From Thiobacillus sp. (GTDB taxonomy: Bacteria > Pseudomonadota > Gammaproteobacteria > Burkholderiales > Thiobacillaceae): DNA of 41,134 bases. Of the stretch, positions 1 to 8,031 are shown piece by piece. The notes beneath the pieces were generated by a model. That model saw nothing but the letters and a program-made list of their open reading frames with translations. It was not told where the DNA came from and ran no database searches. The stretch is taken from NCBI GenBank assembly GCA_018262815.1, contig JADFDN010000011.1, forward strand, positions 1 through 41,134, read 5' to 3'. Made by a program: the position numbers and the translations under genes. The stretch's first letter is position 1; each line of letters opens with the position of its first letter.

Positions 1-339
1 GACGCTGCCGTGTACGCCATCCTGGACGACGGTCTTGGGACAGCGGTGGATGACGGATAGCCCGGACAGGCTCCAGCCCATGCCGAGGAGGCCGTTGCCG
101 CCCTGGCTGTTGTAGGCGAGGCTGAGTTTGGGTTCGATGCCGGCGGTGCCAGGCGGGACGGCGATGGGGATGCTGTAGGTGAAGGCGCCGCTGGGGGTGA
201 CCTGGTGAGTGCCAGGGGTGGTGCCTACGGTGGTTGTCGCGCCCTGGGCAGGCGATGCGAGCAGGCCAAGGATCCCCAATGCAGAAAACAGACTGAGTGC
301 CCGCGACGGCAGGCAATTGACGGCAAAACTGAAGTGCAT
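1..339 (-). CDS. SpvB/RHS-type secreted toxin-like protein, N-terminal fragment (cut by window edge)
   Basis: The frame is open from the window edge to an ATG at 339-337, giving 113 residues, with GGGAGAG a few bases upstream as ribosome binding site. The first ~34 residues form a signal peptide (hydrophobic stretch around [19 protein letters not shown]). The rest reads [20 protein letters not shown], then [20 protein letters not shown] and SVIHRCPKT. This is the hallmark start of the SpvB / TcaC N-terminal domain found in RHS-repeat and insecticidal toxin-complex proteins, usually followed by many hundreds of residues (FG-GAP, RHS core, variable toxic tip). Only the start is visible, so the C-terminal activity is unknown. 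Family assignment is confident; the toxin role is inferred. Confidence 0.85.
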   Translation of the reverse strand, partial: MHFSFAVNCLPSRALSLFSALGILGLLASPAQGATTTVGTTPGTHQVTPSGAFTYSIPIAVPPGTAGIEPKLSLAYNSQGGNGLLGMGWSLSGLSVIHRCPKTVVQDGVHGSV

Positions 340-433
340 GCGGCTCTCCCAAAAGCTGCACGGTTACATTCTTGTTTTCAGTTTTCCGCAATGTCAGCCA
401 ACGTACTTTGCGTCGACTTGTGTGATGGGGCGA

Positions 434-463
434 AACTTACAGGGGGGCTTTTGAATGTGTCAA
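434..463 (-). promoter_or_regulatory. Putative sigma-70 promoter of the SpvB/RHS gene
   Basis: On the minus strand a perfect TTGACA (463-458) is followed after 18 bases by TAAGTT (439-434), about 95 bases before the start codon. The -35 matches consensus exactly; the -10 matches at three of six. Activity is inferred. Confidence 0.4.
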
Positions 464-506
464 GTGAAATTTAATCACCACGGTATGGCAGCTAGTCCAG
501 TGCTAT

Positions 507-1271
507 CTAAATTTCGATCACCTGGCCCTGCATCAACGCCTCAACGCCCCAGCCCGGCGCCGCCTCGCGCAATTCGTTCATGATCGCCGACTCGTTGCCC
601 GGCTTCAGATGGGTGATCCACACCTCGGGCTGAACGGTCAGCGAATTCAGTTCTACCGCCAGCGAACCGGGCCAGTGATGTTTCGACGCTTTGGCGACCG
701 CGACAAGTTCGTTCTCGAACGAGGTTTCGATGATGAGGTGGCGCAGGTCGGGGATGGCATTGAGCGCCTGAACGAAAGCCTCGCTGTGGGTGGTGTCGCC
801 GCTGAACACCAGGCTGCCCGCCTCCGTGGCGACGTGCATGCCGCACGCCGGCACGACGTGATTCGCCGGCAGCGGGGTGAAGGTGCGGCCGTTCAGGGTG
901 AAGGCTTCGCCCAGGGCCAGCGGTGCGAAGCGCAGCCACGGCGCGTCCTTATTCGGGATTTCGCGGAAATCCGGCCACAGCTTCCAGTTGAAAAGATGCT
1001 TCGCCAGCACGTCGAGCACCTCGGGCAGCGCGTGAACCGTGACCGGCGCGCCGCGCAGGTCGCCGACGCTGTCGAGCAGCAGCGGCAGGCCCAGCACGTG
1101 GTCGAGGTGGGCGTGAGTGATGAAGACGTGGTCGATCTCCACCAGGGCCTCGAAGTCGAGCGTGGTGATGCCGCTGCCGGCGTCGATCAGGACATCGTCG
1201 TCGACCTTGAGGCAGGTGGTGTGGCGCCCGCTGCCGATGCCGCCGCTGCAGCCGAGTACGGTGAGTTTCAT
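507..1271 (-). CDS. MBL-fold class II 3',5'-cyclic-nucleotide phosphodiesterase
   Basis: A 254-residue metallo-beta-lactamase-fold hydrolase. The motif THAHLDH gives His53, His55, Asp57 and His58; further metal ligands are probably His138 (ANHV), Asp159 (FSGDTTH) and His221 (THLKPG). The opening MKLTVLGCSGGIGSG and overall length match the class II cyclic-nucleotide phosphodiesterase group rather than lactonases or RNase Z. It starts 17 bases after the stop of a class III nucleotide cyclase on the same strand. The pair therefore probably makes and destroys the same second messenger, most likely cAMP. It is the last gene of a four-gene minus-strand unit. The fold is certain; the substrate is inferred from family and neighbour. 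Confidence 0.8.
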   Translation of the reverse strand: MKLTVLGCSGGIGSGRHTTCLKVDDDVLIDAGSGITTLDFEALVEIDHVFITHAHLDHVLGLPLLLDSVGDLRGAPVTVHALPEVLDVLAKHLFNWKLWPDFREIPNKDAPWLRFAPLALGEAFTLNGRTFTPLPANHVVPACGMHVATEAGSLVFSGDTTHSEAFVQALNAIPDLRHLIIETSFENELVAVAKASKHHWPGSLAVELNSLTVQPEVWITHLKPGNESAIMNELREAAPGWGVEALMQGQVIEI

Positions 1272-1288
1272 CGCTGTTCTGATATGAA

Positions 1289-3505
1289 TTATTTCGTTGT
1301 ATAGACGAATACGCCGTCCCAGTCAGAGGGCGGCGGTGTTTCGCGGAAATGCGCGATGCGCTCGAGATAGATATCGTACAGCGGACGCGGCGCGCGGGCG
1401 TTGAGCGCCTGCAGCGCGGCTTCGGCAGCGGCCCAGTCCTGCTTCTGATACGCGGCATAGGCGGCTTCGAATTCGGCGGCCTGCTGACGTATCGCTTCAT
1501 CCAGCCCGTTCTTCGGCCCCAGCGGCTCGTAGATCGCCACCGGCGTTTCCTTGCCTTTCACCCGCACGTCGTCGATCTTCATGAAAGCGTGCAAGGGATC
1601 GGCGTCGACGGTGGGCTGGGTGGCGAGGATGCCGACGCCGTATTGCTTGGTAATGCCCTCGAGGCGCGAGCCGAGATTCACCGCGTCGCCCATCACGGTG
1701 TAGGACATGCGGAATTCCGAGCCCATGTTGCCGACGCTCATGCGCCCGGTGTTGACGCCGACGCCGATCTTCACCTCCGGCCAGCCGCGCTCGGCGAACT
1801 CTCGATTGAGCTGCGGCAGCGCGGCCTGCATGTCGAGCGCGGTGGCGACACCGCGGGCGGCATGGTCGCGCAAATCCACCGGGGCATTCCAGAACGCCAT
1901 AACGGCGTCGCCGATGTATTTGTCGATGGTGCCCTGGTGCTGCTGGATGATGCGCGTCATCGTCGACAGGTAGGCATTCAGCACTTCGGCGAGTTCGGTC
2001 GGCGGCAATTTCTCGGAGAAGTTGGTGAAGCCGCGGATGTCGGAAAACAGCACCGTCATGTCGCGCGACTGCCCTTCCATCGTGTAGTGCGCCGGGTCCT
2101 GGCTCATTTCCGCGGCGAGCTCGGGCGGGACGTACTGGCCGAACAGCTTGGTGATCTGGCGCTTGCTGCGCGTGGCGGCGAAGAAGCCGTAGGCAGTGTT
2201 GAGCGCATACAGGCCAAGCAGCGTCACCATCGGCGCCGCCATCGGCACCACCCAGAAGCGCGACCACGCGGCGCCATAAGCGGCCAGCAGCAGCGCCAGC
2301 AGGACGATCGTGGCAGCCAGGCCGATGGTCGGTCCGAAACGCAACAGCACGGCCGTCAGCAACGCACCCAGCAGCAGCACGGCCAGCAGCCGCGCGTCGT
2401 CCGACCACGGCGGCGTGATGCGGATGGTGCCGTCGAGCATGCCGGCGATCAGGTGGGCGTGGATCTCGACCCCCGGGAAGGCATTGGAAAACGGCGTGAC
2501 GCGCAGGTCGGCCAGGCCCGGCGCAGTCGATCCCAGCAGCACGATGCGGTTTTCCAGCTGTTCCAGCGGGGCCTTGCCGGCCAGTACCTGCGCCGCAGAA
2601 ACGTAAGGGAACGGCGAACCGGCCTGATACGGCACATGCACGGTGCCGTCCGCGCCGAGCGGGATGCGAATGCCGCCCGCCTCCAGCCACGGAGCAGCAT
2701 ACCGCCGTCCCAGAACGGCCTGCCGGTCGACGCCGGCTAGCACCGCATCGCCGCCGAACGCCACCCGCAGCGTGGAGGCCGACAGCGCCAGGTAGTAGCC
2801 CGCGCCGTACGGGCTGACCAGGCTCATCTGGCGCGCCGTGCCATCCTCGTCGGCACGCATGTTGAAGAATCCCGCGCCTTGAGCAACGGACTGAAATGCG
2901 GCCAGATTCGCGCCATAGCCCGTGGGCGAGGGCAAACCGGGCTGCAGCGGCGCGAAGACACCGGCAGGCAGCGAAGGCGGAGGCAGCATGCCGGTTTTGG
3001 CATCGCCATAGCCGTCCGGAATGAAGTAATACCCCAGCGAGATCGGGCGCTCTGCGAGCGCCCGCGCAAACCGGGCGTCGTAATCGAGGCGCGGGGCCAA
3101 CTGTTCGAATACGCCCCGGAAATCGCGGCTGCCCGCCAATTCGCGTTGCGCCAGCTGTTTCAGGGTATCGAGGCCCGAACTCGTGTCCGGTTCGGCAAAC
3201 ACCACGTCGAAGCCGACGGCCGCCACGCCGTATCGATCGAACAGTTGCTCGACCAGCGTTGTCATGGTGTCACGGCTCCATGGCCAGCGGCCGATGCTTT
3301 TCAGGCTGGCCTCGTCGATGTCGAGGATGGCCACCCGATCGTCCACCCCCGACGGCGCCGTGCGCTTCAGCCAAGCGTCATACAGCCAGGCCTCGGCACG
3401 CTGCATGGATGCGATGTGGAGCAGCCCCGCCACATGCGCCGCGATCAGCAGGACGAACAGCGCAGACAACCCGGCCTGCACCAGCCTGGATGAATTGCGG
3501 CTCAC
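1289..3505 (-). CDS. CHASE2-domain class III adenylate/guanylate cyclase
   Basis: 738 residues. An N-terminal membrane segment (about 10-30) is followed by an extracytoplasmic CHASE2 sensor (about 35-350, including AILDIDEASLKSIGRWPWSR), then hydrophobic segments around 365-440 and a cytoplasmic class III cyclase domain from about 480. Catalytic residues are visible: metal-binding Asp489 (LFSDIRGF) and Asp533 (KYIGDAVMAFW), purine-specifying Lys529 and Asp607, and the transition-state pair Asn610/Arg614 (AVNLGSR). Lys529/Asp607 point to ATP as substrate, so the product is probably cAMP. A short helical, TPR-like tail follows the cyclase domain. Its ATG overlaps the stop of the upstream M48 protease gene, and the phosphodiesterase gene follows 17 bases downstream. 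The CHASE2 ligand is unknown. Confidence 0.9.
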   Translation of the reverse strand: MSRNSSRLVQAGLSALFVLLIAAHVAGLLHIASMQRAEAWLYDAWLKRTAPSGVDDRVAILDIDEASLKSIGRWPWSRDTMTTLVEQLFDRYGVAAVGFDVVFAEPDTSSGLDTLKQLAQRELAGSRDFRGVFEQLAPRLDYDARFARALAERPISLGYYFIPDGYGDAKTGMLPPPSLPAGVFAPLQPGLPSPTGYGANLAAFQSVAQGAGFFNMRADEDGTARQMSLVSPYGAGYYLALSASTLRVAFGGDAVLAGVDRQAVLGRRYAAPWLEAGGIRIPLGADGTVHVPYQAGSPFPYVSAAQVLAGKAPLEQLENRIVLLGSTAPGLADLRVTPFSNAFPGVEIHAHLIAGMLDGTIRITPPWSDDARLLAVLLLGALLTAVLLRFGPTIGLAATIVLLALLLAAYGAAWSRFWVVPMAAPMVTLLGLYALNTAYGFFAATRSKRQITKLFGQYVPPELAAEMSQDPAHYTMEGQSRDMTVLFSDIRGFTNFSEKLPPTELAEVLNAYLSTMTRIIQQHQGTIDKYIGDAVMAFWNAPVDLRDHAARGVATALDMQAALPQLNREFAERGWPEVKIGVGVNTGRMSVGNMGSEFRMSYTVMGDAVNLGSRLEGITKQYGVGILATQPTVDADPLHAFMKIDDVRVKGKETPVAIYEPLGPKNGLDEAIRQQAAEFEAAYAAYQKQDWAAAEAALQALNARAPRPLYDIYLERIAHFRETPPPSDWDGVFVYTTK

Positions 3506-4425
3506 CGGATGCGGTAGAAACGCTTGGCGAGATCCTTGCCGCTTACCGCGTCGAGCCGGCCATTCACCGCCTCGCCCAGTGCCGCCAGACGGTCAGCGGG
3601 ATGCGGATGGGTTTTGTAGAGCAGGCTGGTGCGGCTGTCCTTGGCGGGCAGGGCCGCCATGTCCTGCAGCACGCCAGGCAGTCCCCAGGGATCGTAGCCG
3701 GCACGCGCTGCATACACGATGCCGATGCGGTCGGCCTCGAATTCGGCATTCTTGTCGAGACCGCGCGCCATGATTTCCGCACCGTTGCCGATCAGGTTCT
3801 GCACCGCCTGGTCGCTGTCCTTCGCCTTGCTGCTGACGGCCTTCCCCAGTTCACCGATCAGGCTGGACTGCTTCAACACCTTGAGATGATGCTTCTGGCT
3901 GACGTGGGCGATTTCATGTCCCAGCACGCCGGCCAGTTCGGCCTCGTTGTTGAGCCGGCGATACAGGCCCTTGGTCACGAAGATATAGCCCCCCGGCGCG
4001 GCAAAGGCGTTGATGTCCTCGGTGTCGAGCACGCCGAAACGCCACGTGATGTCCGTGCGGCCGCTTTGCAGAGCGACCCAGTTGCCGACCAGGTTGACGT
4101 AGTTCTGCAGCTTGTCGTCGCGCACCAGCTGCACCGCTCCCAGCAGGTCCCCGGCAATCTGCTTGCCGATGCGGTTTTCCTCTTCCAGGCTGTAATCGCC
4201 AAACAACGCAAAGCCCAGTTGCCGGGCGTCGATTTTCGGCTTTTCCTGGGGCGGGGTTGCAGCAGCGTTCTGCGGAGTCGCCGGTGCCGGGGCCGGCTGG
4301 GTCTTCTTGTCCTTGTTCAGCTCCTGGTTGATGCGCTCCTCGAGCAGCTTTCCGAAGTCGAATTCGGCCGACGCGCCGCTGATGGCAAACAGCGAAACGG
4401 CCAATACCATCCATTTGATTTTCAT
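3502..4425 (-). CDS. Periplasmic M48-family zinc metalloprotease
   Basis: 307 residues from the ATG at 4425 (MKIKWMVLAV), chosen because GGGAGA lies about 7 bases upstream, the ATG overlaps the upstream stop as TGATG, and a signal peptide begins here (cleavage near ASA, residue 20). The zinc motif HEIAH is at 170-174 and the third-ligand region EFEAD at 228-232, both typical of M48 (Ste24/HtpX/LoiP/BepA-like) peptidases. A Pro/Ala-rich linker lies at about 42-62. The missing membrane anchors and short length suggest a soluble periplasmic protease acting in envelope quality control. Substrate is unknown. It sits between the SH3b gene and the cyclase gene with overlapping ends, so the genes are probably co-transcribed. 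Confidence 0.87.
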   Translation of the reverse strand: MKIKWMVLAVSLFAISGASAEFDFGKLLEERINQELNKDKKTQPAPAPATPQNAAATPPQEKPKIDARQLGFALFGDYSLEEENRIGKQIAGDLLGAVQLVRDDKLQNYVNLVGNWVALQSGRTDITWRFGVLDTEDINAFAAPGGYIFVTKGLYRRLNNEAELAGVLGHEIAHVSQKHHLKVLKQSSLIGELGKAVSSKAKDSDQAVQNLIGNGAEIMARGLDKNAEFEADRIGIVYAARAGYDPWGLPGVLQDMAALPAKDSRTSLLYKTHPHPADRLAALGEAVNGRLDAVSGKDLAKRFYRIR

Positions 4426-4955
4426 CAGTTGGTCTCCCACGGCGACGATGACTGGGCAGGCTGGGGCTCGGGCAAGGCCGGTACCTTGACTGCGGCGAGA
4501 CCGGACTGGCCGGCAAAGTTCCTGGCCTGGGCGGGCGATACGCTCAAGGCGTGCAGCCGGGCCAGTTCGTCGGGATTGAACCTGGCTTTCTTCAGGTCTT
4601 CCTCGTTCAGGCCGCGCAGGCCGGCCACCGCGACAACGCGGCTGGGGTCGGACCGGGTGGTGGCGGCACCGACCACATCGCCCACCCCGACGCCCCCCGC
4701 GCCACCCGCCCCCGCACGCACCGACAGCAGCCGGACCCAGCCGGTGGATCTGCCCGACGTCACGCGCAGCCAGCCGCCTTTTTTGGCGAGAATGTTGACG
4801 CTGGCACCCTTGACCACGCTGCCCGTCACCTTGGAGGTGGCGCTGGGCTGGCTGTAGAGCCTGTCGTTACGCAGGGCCGTTCCGGGCGCAGCCCAGGCAG
4901 ACGCGGCGCTCACGCACAGCATCAATGCCGTTGCCGGGATCAGGAAATTCTTCAT
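4425..4955 (-). CDS. Secreted SH3b-domain protein
   Basis: 176 residues from the ATG at 4955 (MKNFLIPATALMLCVSAASA), preferred over an upstream start because GGAGAAG precedes it and it begins a clean signal peptide ending near AWA (22). Residues ~25-78 form a bacterial SH3 (SH3_3) fold: LYSQPSATSKVTGSVVKGA, then GGWLRVTSGRSTGWV. A Gly/Ala-rich linker and a charged C-terminus follow; residues around 115-150 are conserved in style (GLRGLNEEDLKKARFNPDEL). SH3b domains usually bind peptidoglycan peptides or partner proteins in the periplasm. It is the first gene of the minus-strand unit leading to the M48 protease, cyclase and phosphodiesterase. Function beyond a binding role is unknown. Confidence 0.8.
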   Translation of the reverse strand: MKNFLIPATALMLCVSAASAWAAPGTALRNDRLYSQPSATSKVTGSVVKGASVNILAKKGGWLRVTSGRSTGWVRLLSVRAGAGGAGGVGVGDVVGAATTRSDPSRVVAVAGLRGLNEEDLKKARFNPDELARLHALSVSPAQARNFAGQSGLAAVKVPALPEPQPAQSSSPWETN

Positions 4956-5037
4956 GCTTGTCTTCTCCGTCTGAAGCAAAACTGTATGGCCTGCCACCCG
5001 ATGGCGCAAGCGCCTTTGATGACGTTATGATGCCGCG

Positions 5038-5832
5038 ATGAATTTTCTCGCGGCATCCATCGAATCGCTCGGCGCCAAGGTCGTCGGCTGGTTCACCGTC
5101 GGCTACGGCATGTTCGCCTTCCTGGCCCGGGCCGGCCTGCTGCTGCTGGACCGCACCACCTGGAATCGCGCCACCTTCGACGTCGTCGTCAAGCAGGTCT
5201 ACTTTACCGCTGTGCAGATTCTGCACGTTTTCATGGGCTACACACTGGTTATTTCGTGGCTCATCATCACCATCATCCTGTCGACCGCACGCGATTTCGG
5301 CCTCACCGAATTCGCCAGCGAAATGACCATCCGCGTGCTGGTGCTGGAATTGCTGCCTTTCCTGACCGCACTATTCATCGCGCTGCGCTCGGGGAGCGCG
5401 ATCAACACCGAAGTGGCCTTGATGAAGGTGAACAGCGAATTGGATGCGCTGGCCCACTGCAAGGTTCCGCCGATGCAGTTCGAGTTCCTGCCGCGGCTGA
5501 TCGGCGGGGTGATTTCCGTCATCACCCTGGCCGGCCTGGCCGGCCTGCTCGCCCTGCTGATGGGCTACCTGTCGATATACGGCGTGAGTGCGGCAGGCTT
5601 CGAACCGTATACCCGCACTATCGCGAAAATCTTCGATTTCACGATCATGGCCGGACTGATCGTCAAGTGCGCACTGTTCGGATTGGCGGTCACCCTGATC
5701 CCGGTGACGGCCGGGCTCGAAACACCGAAAAAACTGTTCATGGTGCCGGTCTCGGTGCTGCGCGGCATGATGCGGGTGTTCTTCGCCATCGTGGCGATCG
5801 AGGTGGTGTCATTAGCGCTCAAATACATCTGA
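5038..5832 (+). CDS. mlaE: MlaE-family ABC permease (lipid transport)
   Basis: 264 residues, the usual length of MlaE/YrbE permeases, with about five hydrophobic segments (around 15-35, 60-85, 100-118, 155-180, 200-225 and a C-terminal one). The central region with RSGSAINTEVALMKVNSELDAL corresponds to the coupling-helix region of MlaE (RVGSAIAAELGTM-like). MlaE works in the inner membrane with an MlaF ATPase and a hexameric MCE protein to move phospholipids between membranes. The next three genes overlap it or each other by a few bases, forming an Mla-like operon. No Shine-Dalgarno sequence is seen. A TATGAT hexamer ends only seven bases before the ATG, so a leaderless message is possible but unproven. 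The symbol is by family, not proven orthology. Confidence 0.85.
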   Translation: MNFLAASIESLGAKVVGWFTVGYGMFAFLARAGLLLLDRTTWNRATFDVVVKQVYFTAVQILHVFMGYTLVISWLIITIILSTARDFGLTEFASEMTIRVLVLELLPFLTALFIALRSGSAINTEVALMKVNSELDALAHCKVPPMQFEFLPRLIGGVISVITLAGLAGLLALLMGYLSIYGVSAAGFEPYTRTIAKIFDFTIMAGLIVKCALFGLAVTLIPVTAGLETPKKLFMVPVSVLRGMMRVFFAIVAIEVVSLALKYI

Positions 5833-6266
5833 CCCCGTTTGCCGACCGCGATGCCCTGAGGGCCGGACTCGCGGCGCTGCCCGACGACGTCGCGCGCGTT
5901 TCGCATGAACTGCCGCTCCGGGCCAACCTGTCTGCACTCGACAACATCGCGCTGATCCCGATCTACCAGCGCCATTTCGGCGTGGACGAATCGAATCGCC
6001 AGGCGCTGAGTCTGCTGGAACAGCTGGGCCATGCCGATATCGCGGCGCTGCGCGATCCCGACATGACGCCGGCGCAACGCTTCATCACCAAGCTGGCGCG
6101 CGCAATCATCCTCAGGCGCCCGCGCCTGGTCATCGACCGCCCCGGCGCCATGCTTTACGATGTGCCCTATCCTGCCTTCATCCGGGAACTGGCGGCGCAG
6201 GCGGAGATGGCAGGCACCTGGGAAATTTTCGACTTCAGCTGGAACCAGGCACTTTATCAAGAATGA
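5829..6266 (+). CDS. P-loop-less ABC-ATPase-like protein (degenerate MlaF relative)
   Basis: About 145 residues, fused tip-to-tail with its neighbours: its first usable codon, CTG (5829), overlaps the MlaE stop as CTGA, and its stop overlaps the MCE start as ATGA. LRANLSALDNIALIP resembles the region after the Q-loop of ABC ATPases, DMTPAQRFITKLARAI sits where the LSGGQ signature helix belongs, and RRPRLVIDRP is a Walker B with Asp103 kept but the catalytic Glu changed to Arg. The Walker A P-loop, Q-loop, LSGGQ and H-loop His are absent; about 80 N-terminal residues of a normal MlaF are missing. No in-frame ATG occurs before residue ~108, so the start is uncertain. It is either a decaying pseudo-ATPase or a structural subunit. 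The reading frame has no internal stop and keeps translational coupling, favouring a retained protein. Confidence 0.65.
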   Translation: MTPFADRDALRAGLAALPDDVARVSHELPLRANLSALDNIALIPIYQRHFGVDESNRQALSLLEQLGHADIAALRDPDMTPAQRFITKLARAIILRRPRLVIDRPGAMLYDVPYPAFIRELAAQAEMAGTWEIFDFSWNQALYQE

Positions 6267-7210
6267 ACAAACTGCACTTCAAGGTCGGGCTGTTTACTGC
6301 CGCGTCGCTTCTGCTGGCTGCCATCTTCATTGTGTATCTGCTGCATGCGCGCGGCTTTTTCGAGAAAACTTTCCATCTGCAGCTGGCCGCAGCGAGCGCC
6401 GACGGTGTCGCGCCCGGCGTGCCGGTGGTGTTTTCCGGCATCGAAATCGGCCGCGTCACCACGCTGGGGCTGAACGATAGCGGCGGCATCATCATCCGGG
6501 CCGAGTTTCTCGGCCGCAACGCCAAATGGCTGAGGGAAAACAGCACATTCACGCTCGACAAGCCCTTCGTCGGCGGCGCCAAGATCCGCGTCGAGTCCCC
6601 CGATCTCGACGCCCCTGCGCTGCCCGACAACGCCACCATGCTGCTGCTCACTTCCGACATCAGCAAGGAAATCCCGGCGCTGGTCGAACGGGTCAAGGCG
6701 ATTCTCGCCAACGTCGAGCATCTCACCCGCAAGGATGGCGAAATCAATGCCACGCTCGCCAACGTCAAGACTGTGACGGGCCGCATGACCGGCGAATACG
6801 GCGTGCTCGAAGGCGTGCTCGGCAGCCCGGAAAAGGCACGTGCGGTGACCGACTCGCTGGAAAAGACCCGCGCCCTGATCACCAAGCTCGACGGCCTGGC
6901 GCTGAAGATGGACGGCATGGCCGCCAAGACCGACCAGTGGCTGTTTGCGCAGGACGGCATGGCCGAACAGACAAAGGCCTCGCTGGCGCAGGTGCGGCTG
7001 ATGCTCGATGACGCGCAATCCAGCCTGAAAAAGGCCGATGCCCTGATGAGCAATGCGGTGGACATTTCAGCCAACGTCAAGGAAGGCACGCAGGACATCG
7101 CCGCGTTGCGTGCCGAAATCGACGACGCCGTGCGCAAGGCCAACGCGCTGGTCAACGAGATCAACAAGAAATGGCCCTTCGCACGCGACCCCGAGGTGAA
7201 ACTGCCATGA
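6263..7210 (+). CDS. MlaD/MCE-domain lipid-transport protein
   Basis: 315 residues. An N-terminal membrane anchor (about 8-28, GLFTAASLLLAAIFIVYLL) is followed by one MCE domain (about 38-115: GVAPGVPVVFSGIEIGRVTTL and PFVGGAKIRV) and a long alpha-helical C-terminal region (about 125-300) rich in heptad-like Ala/Leu/Lys, expected to form the tube or coiled coil of the hexamer. MCE proteins bind lipids in the periplasm between MlaE and the outer membrane. Its ATG overlaps the stop of the ATPase-like gene and its own stop overlaps the lipoprotein start (ATGA in both cases), indicating one operon with translational coupling. Confidence 0.85.
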   Translation: MNKLHFKVGLFTAASLLLAAIFIVYLLHARGFFEKTFHLQLAAASADGVAPGVPVVFSGIEIGRVTTLGLNDSGGIIIRAEFLGRNAKWLRENSTFTLDKPFVGGAKIRVESPDLDAPALPDNATMLLLTSDISKEIPALVERVKAILANVEHLTRKDGEINATLANVKTVTGRMTGEYGVLEGVLGSPEKARAVTDSLEKTRALITKLDGLALKMDGMAAKTDQWLFAQDGMAEQTKASLAQVRLMLDDAQSSLKKADALMSNAVDISANVKEGTQDIAALRAEIDDAVRKANALVNEINKKWPFARDPEVKLP

Positions 7211-7878
7211 AGACCCTGCTCGCGACCGCCAGCCTGCTTCTGCTCGCCGCCTGCGGCAGCGGCGGTCCGCCCCCGCCCGACTGGAAAACCGATGCCGCCG
7301 ACCTGATCGAGCGCTACCGGAAGCACGCCCTGCTGGGCGAAAACATTCTGGCCGAACGCTATTTCCAGCAGGCTGTTGCCGCCACCGGCGGCGCGGGCCG
7401 CGTCGCCGAAACCGCGCGTCTCTGGCTGGTGCGCTGCGCCACCCGCCGCGCCATGCTGATCGACGACGCCTGCGCTGAATATGCCGAGCTGGCCGACATT
7501 GAGCCCGTTGCAGCGGATCAGGCCTACTACCGCTTCATCACCCTGCGCTGGGATGCGATCGATGTCGCCCAGCTCCCCCCCCAGCACCGCGAACTGGTGC
7601 GTACGCCGGCCGGCAAGCGCCATGCAGTGCTCGGAAAGATCGACGATCCGCTGGCGCGCCTGCTCGATGCCAGCCTGCTGGTGATGCGCCAGGAATCCGA
7701 TGCCGCCACGCTGGAGGTGGCCACGGAAACAGCCTCGTCGCAGGGCTGGCGCCAGCCTCTGCTGACCTATCTGAAGCTGCAGCAAGAACAAGCGGTTTCT
7801 CGGGGCAACCTAGCGGAACAGGCGCGGCTCGCCCGCCGCATCCAGCTGGTTGAACAGAGCCTGCCGGCCACCCCGTAA
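7207..7878 (+). CDS. Lipoprotein of the Mla/MCE-like operon
   Basis: 223 residues from the ATG at 7207, which overlaps the MCE gene stop. A lipoprotein signal ends in the lipobox LLAAC with Cys16. The mature part is predicted alpha-helical with repeated Ala/Arg/Leu helices, resembling TPR-type folds (ERYFQQAVAATGGAGRVAET and DACAEYAELADIEPVAADQA), but no catalytic motif is seen. I do not recognise a named family; it does not look like PqiC. Position at the end of the operon suggests an outer-membrane-anchored partner of the MCE protein, comparable to the lipoprotein partners of other MCE systems. That role is inferred from context. Confidence 0.7.
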   Translation: MKTLLATASLLLLAACGSGGPPPPDWKTDAADLIERYRKHALLGENILAERYFQQAVAATGGAGRVAETARLWLVRCATRRAMLIDDACAEYAELADIEPVAADQAYYRFITLRWDAIDVAQLPPQHRELVRTPAGKRHAVLGKIDDPLARLLDASLLVMRQESDAATLEVATETASSQGWRQPLLTYLKLQQEQAVSRGNLAEQARLARRIQLVEQSLPATP

Positions 7879-7932
7879 TGGCCCGCAAGATCGCACCAGA
7901 CGGGACGACTTCTCGTCGATCCTGTTGCCGCA

Positions 7933-7961
7933 TTGACAAGCCCCCATCCCCCGATTATCGT
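7933..7961 (+). promoter_or_regulatory. Putative sigma-70 promoter for the SCP2-like gene
   Basis: A perfect TTGACA (7933-7938), a 17-base spacer and TATCGT (7956-7961, four of six matches to TATAAT) precede the SCP2-like gene by about 70 bases. Spacing and position are good; activity is inferred. Confidence 0.5.
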
Positions 7962-7984
7962 GCAGCCTCGTGAGAACTTAGTAG

Positions 7985-7995
7985 TTGTATACCAA
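7985..7995. promoter_or_regulatory. Possible GntR-type operator
   Basis: TTGTATACCAA resembles the TNGT..ACNA half-site symmetry of FadR/GntR-family operators. It lies about 20 bases downstream of the predicted transcription start, where a bound repressor would block the polymerase. No regulator gene of this family is in the window. This is pattern matching only. Confidence 0.25.
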
Positions 7996-8031
7996 CAAGC
8001 TGTCGTCAATATCCAACCAAGAGGAGATTTT

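Noticed and set aside
205-474. Short plus-strand frames near the left edge
   Set aside because: They are antisense to the SpvB/RHS start, which has a signal peptide, ribosome binding site and a clear family match.
5256-5828. Upstream part of the frame carrying the ABC-ATPase-like protein
   Set aside because: This stretch overlaps mlaE in another frame and reads as His/Arg/Gly-rich shadow, without Walker A; it does not supply the missing N-terminus.
6235-7791. 518-codon minus-strand frame over the MCE gene
   Set aside because: Shadow of the MCE and lipoprotein genes, which have family motifs and coupled starts.
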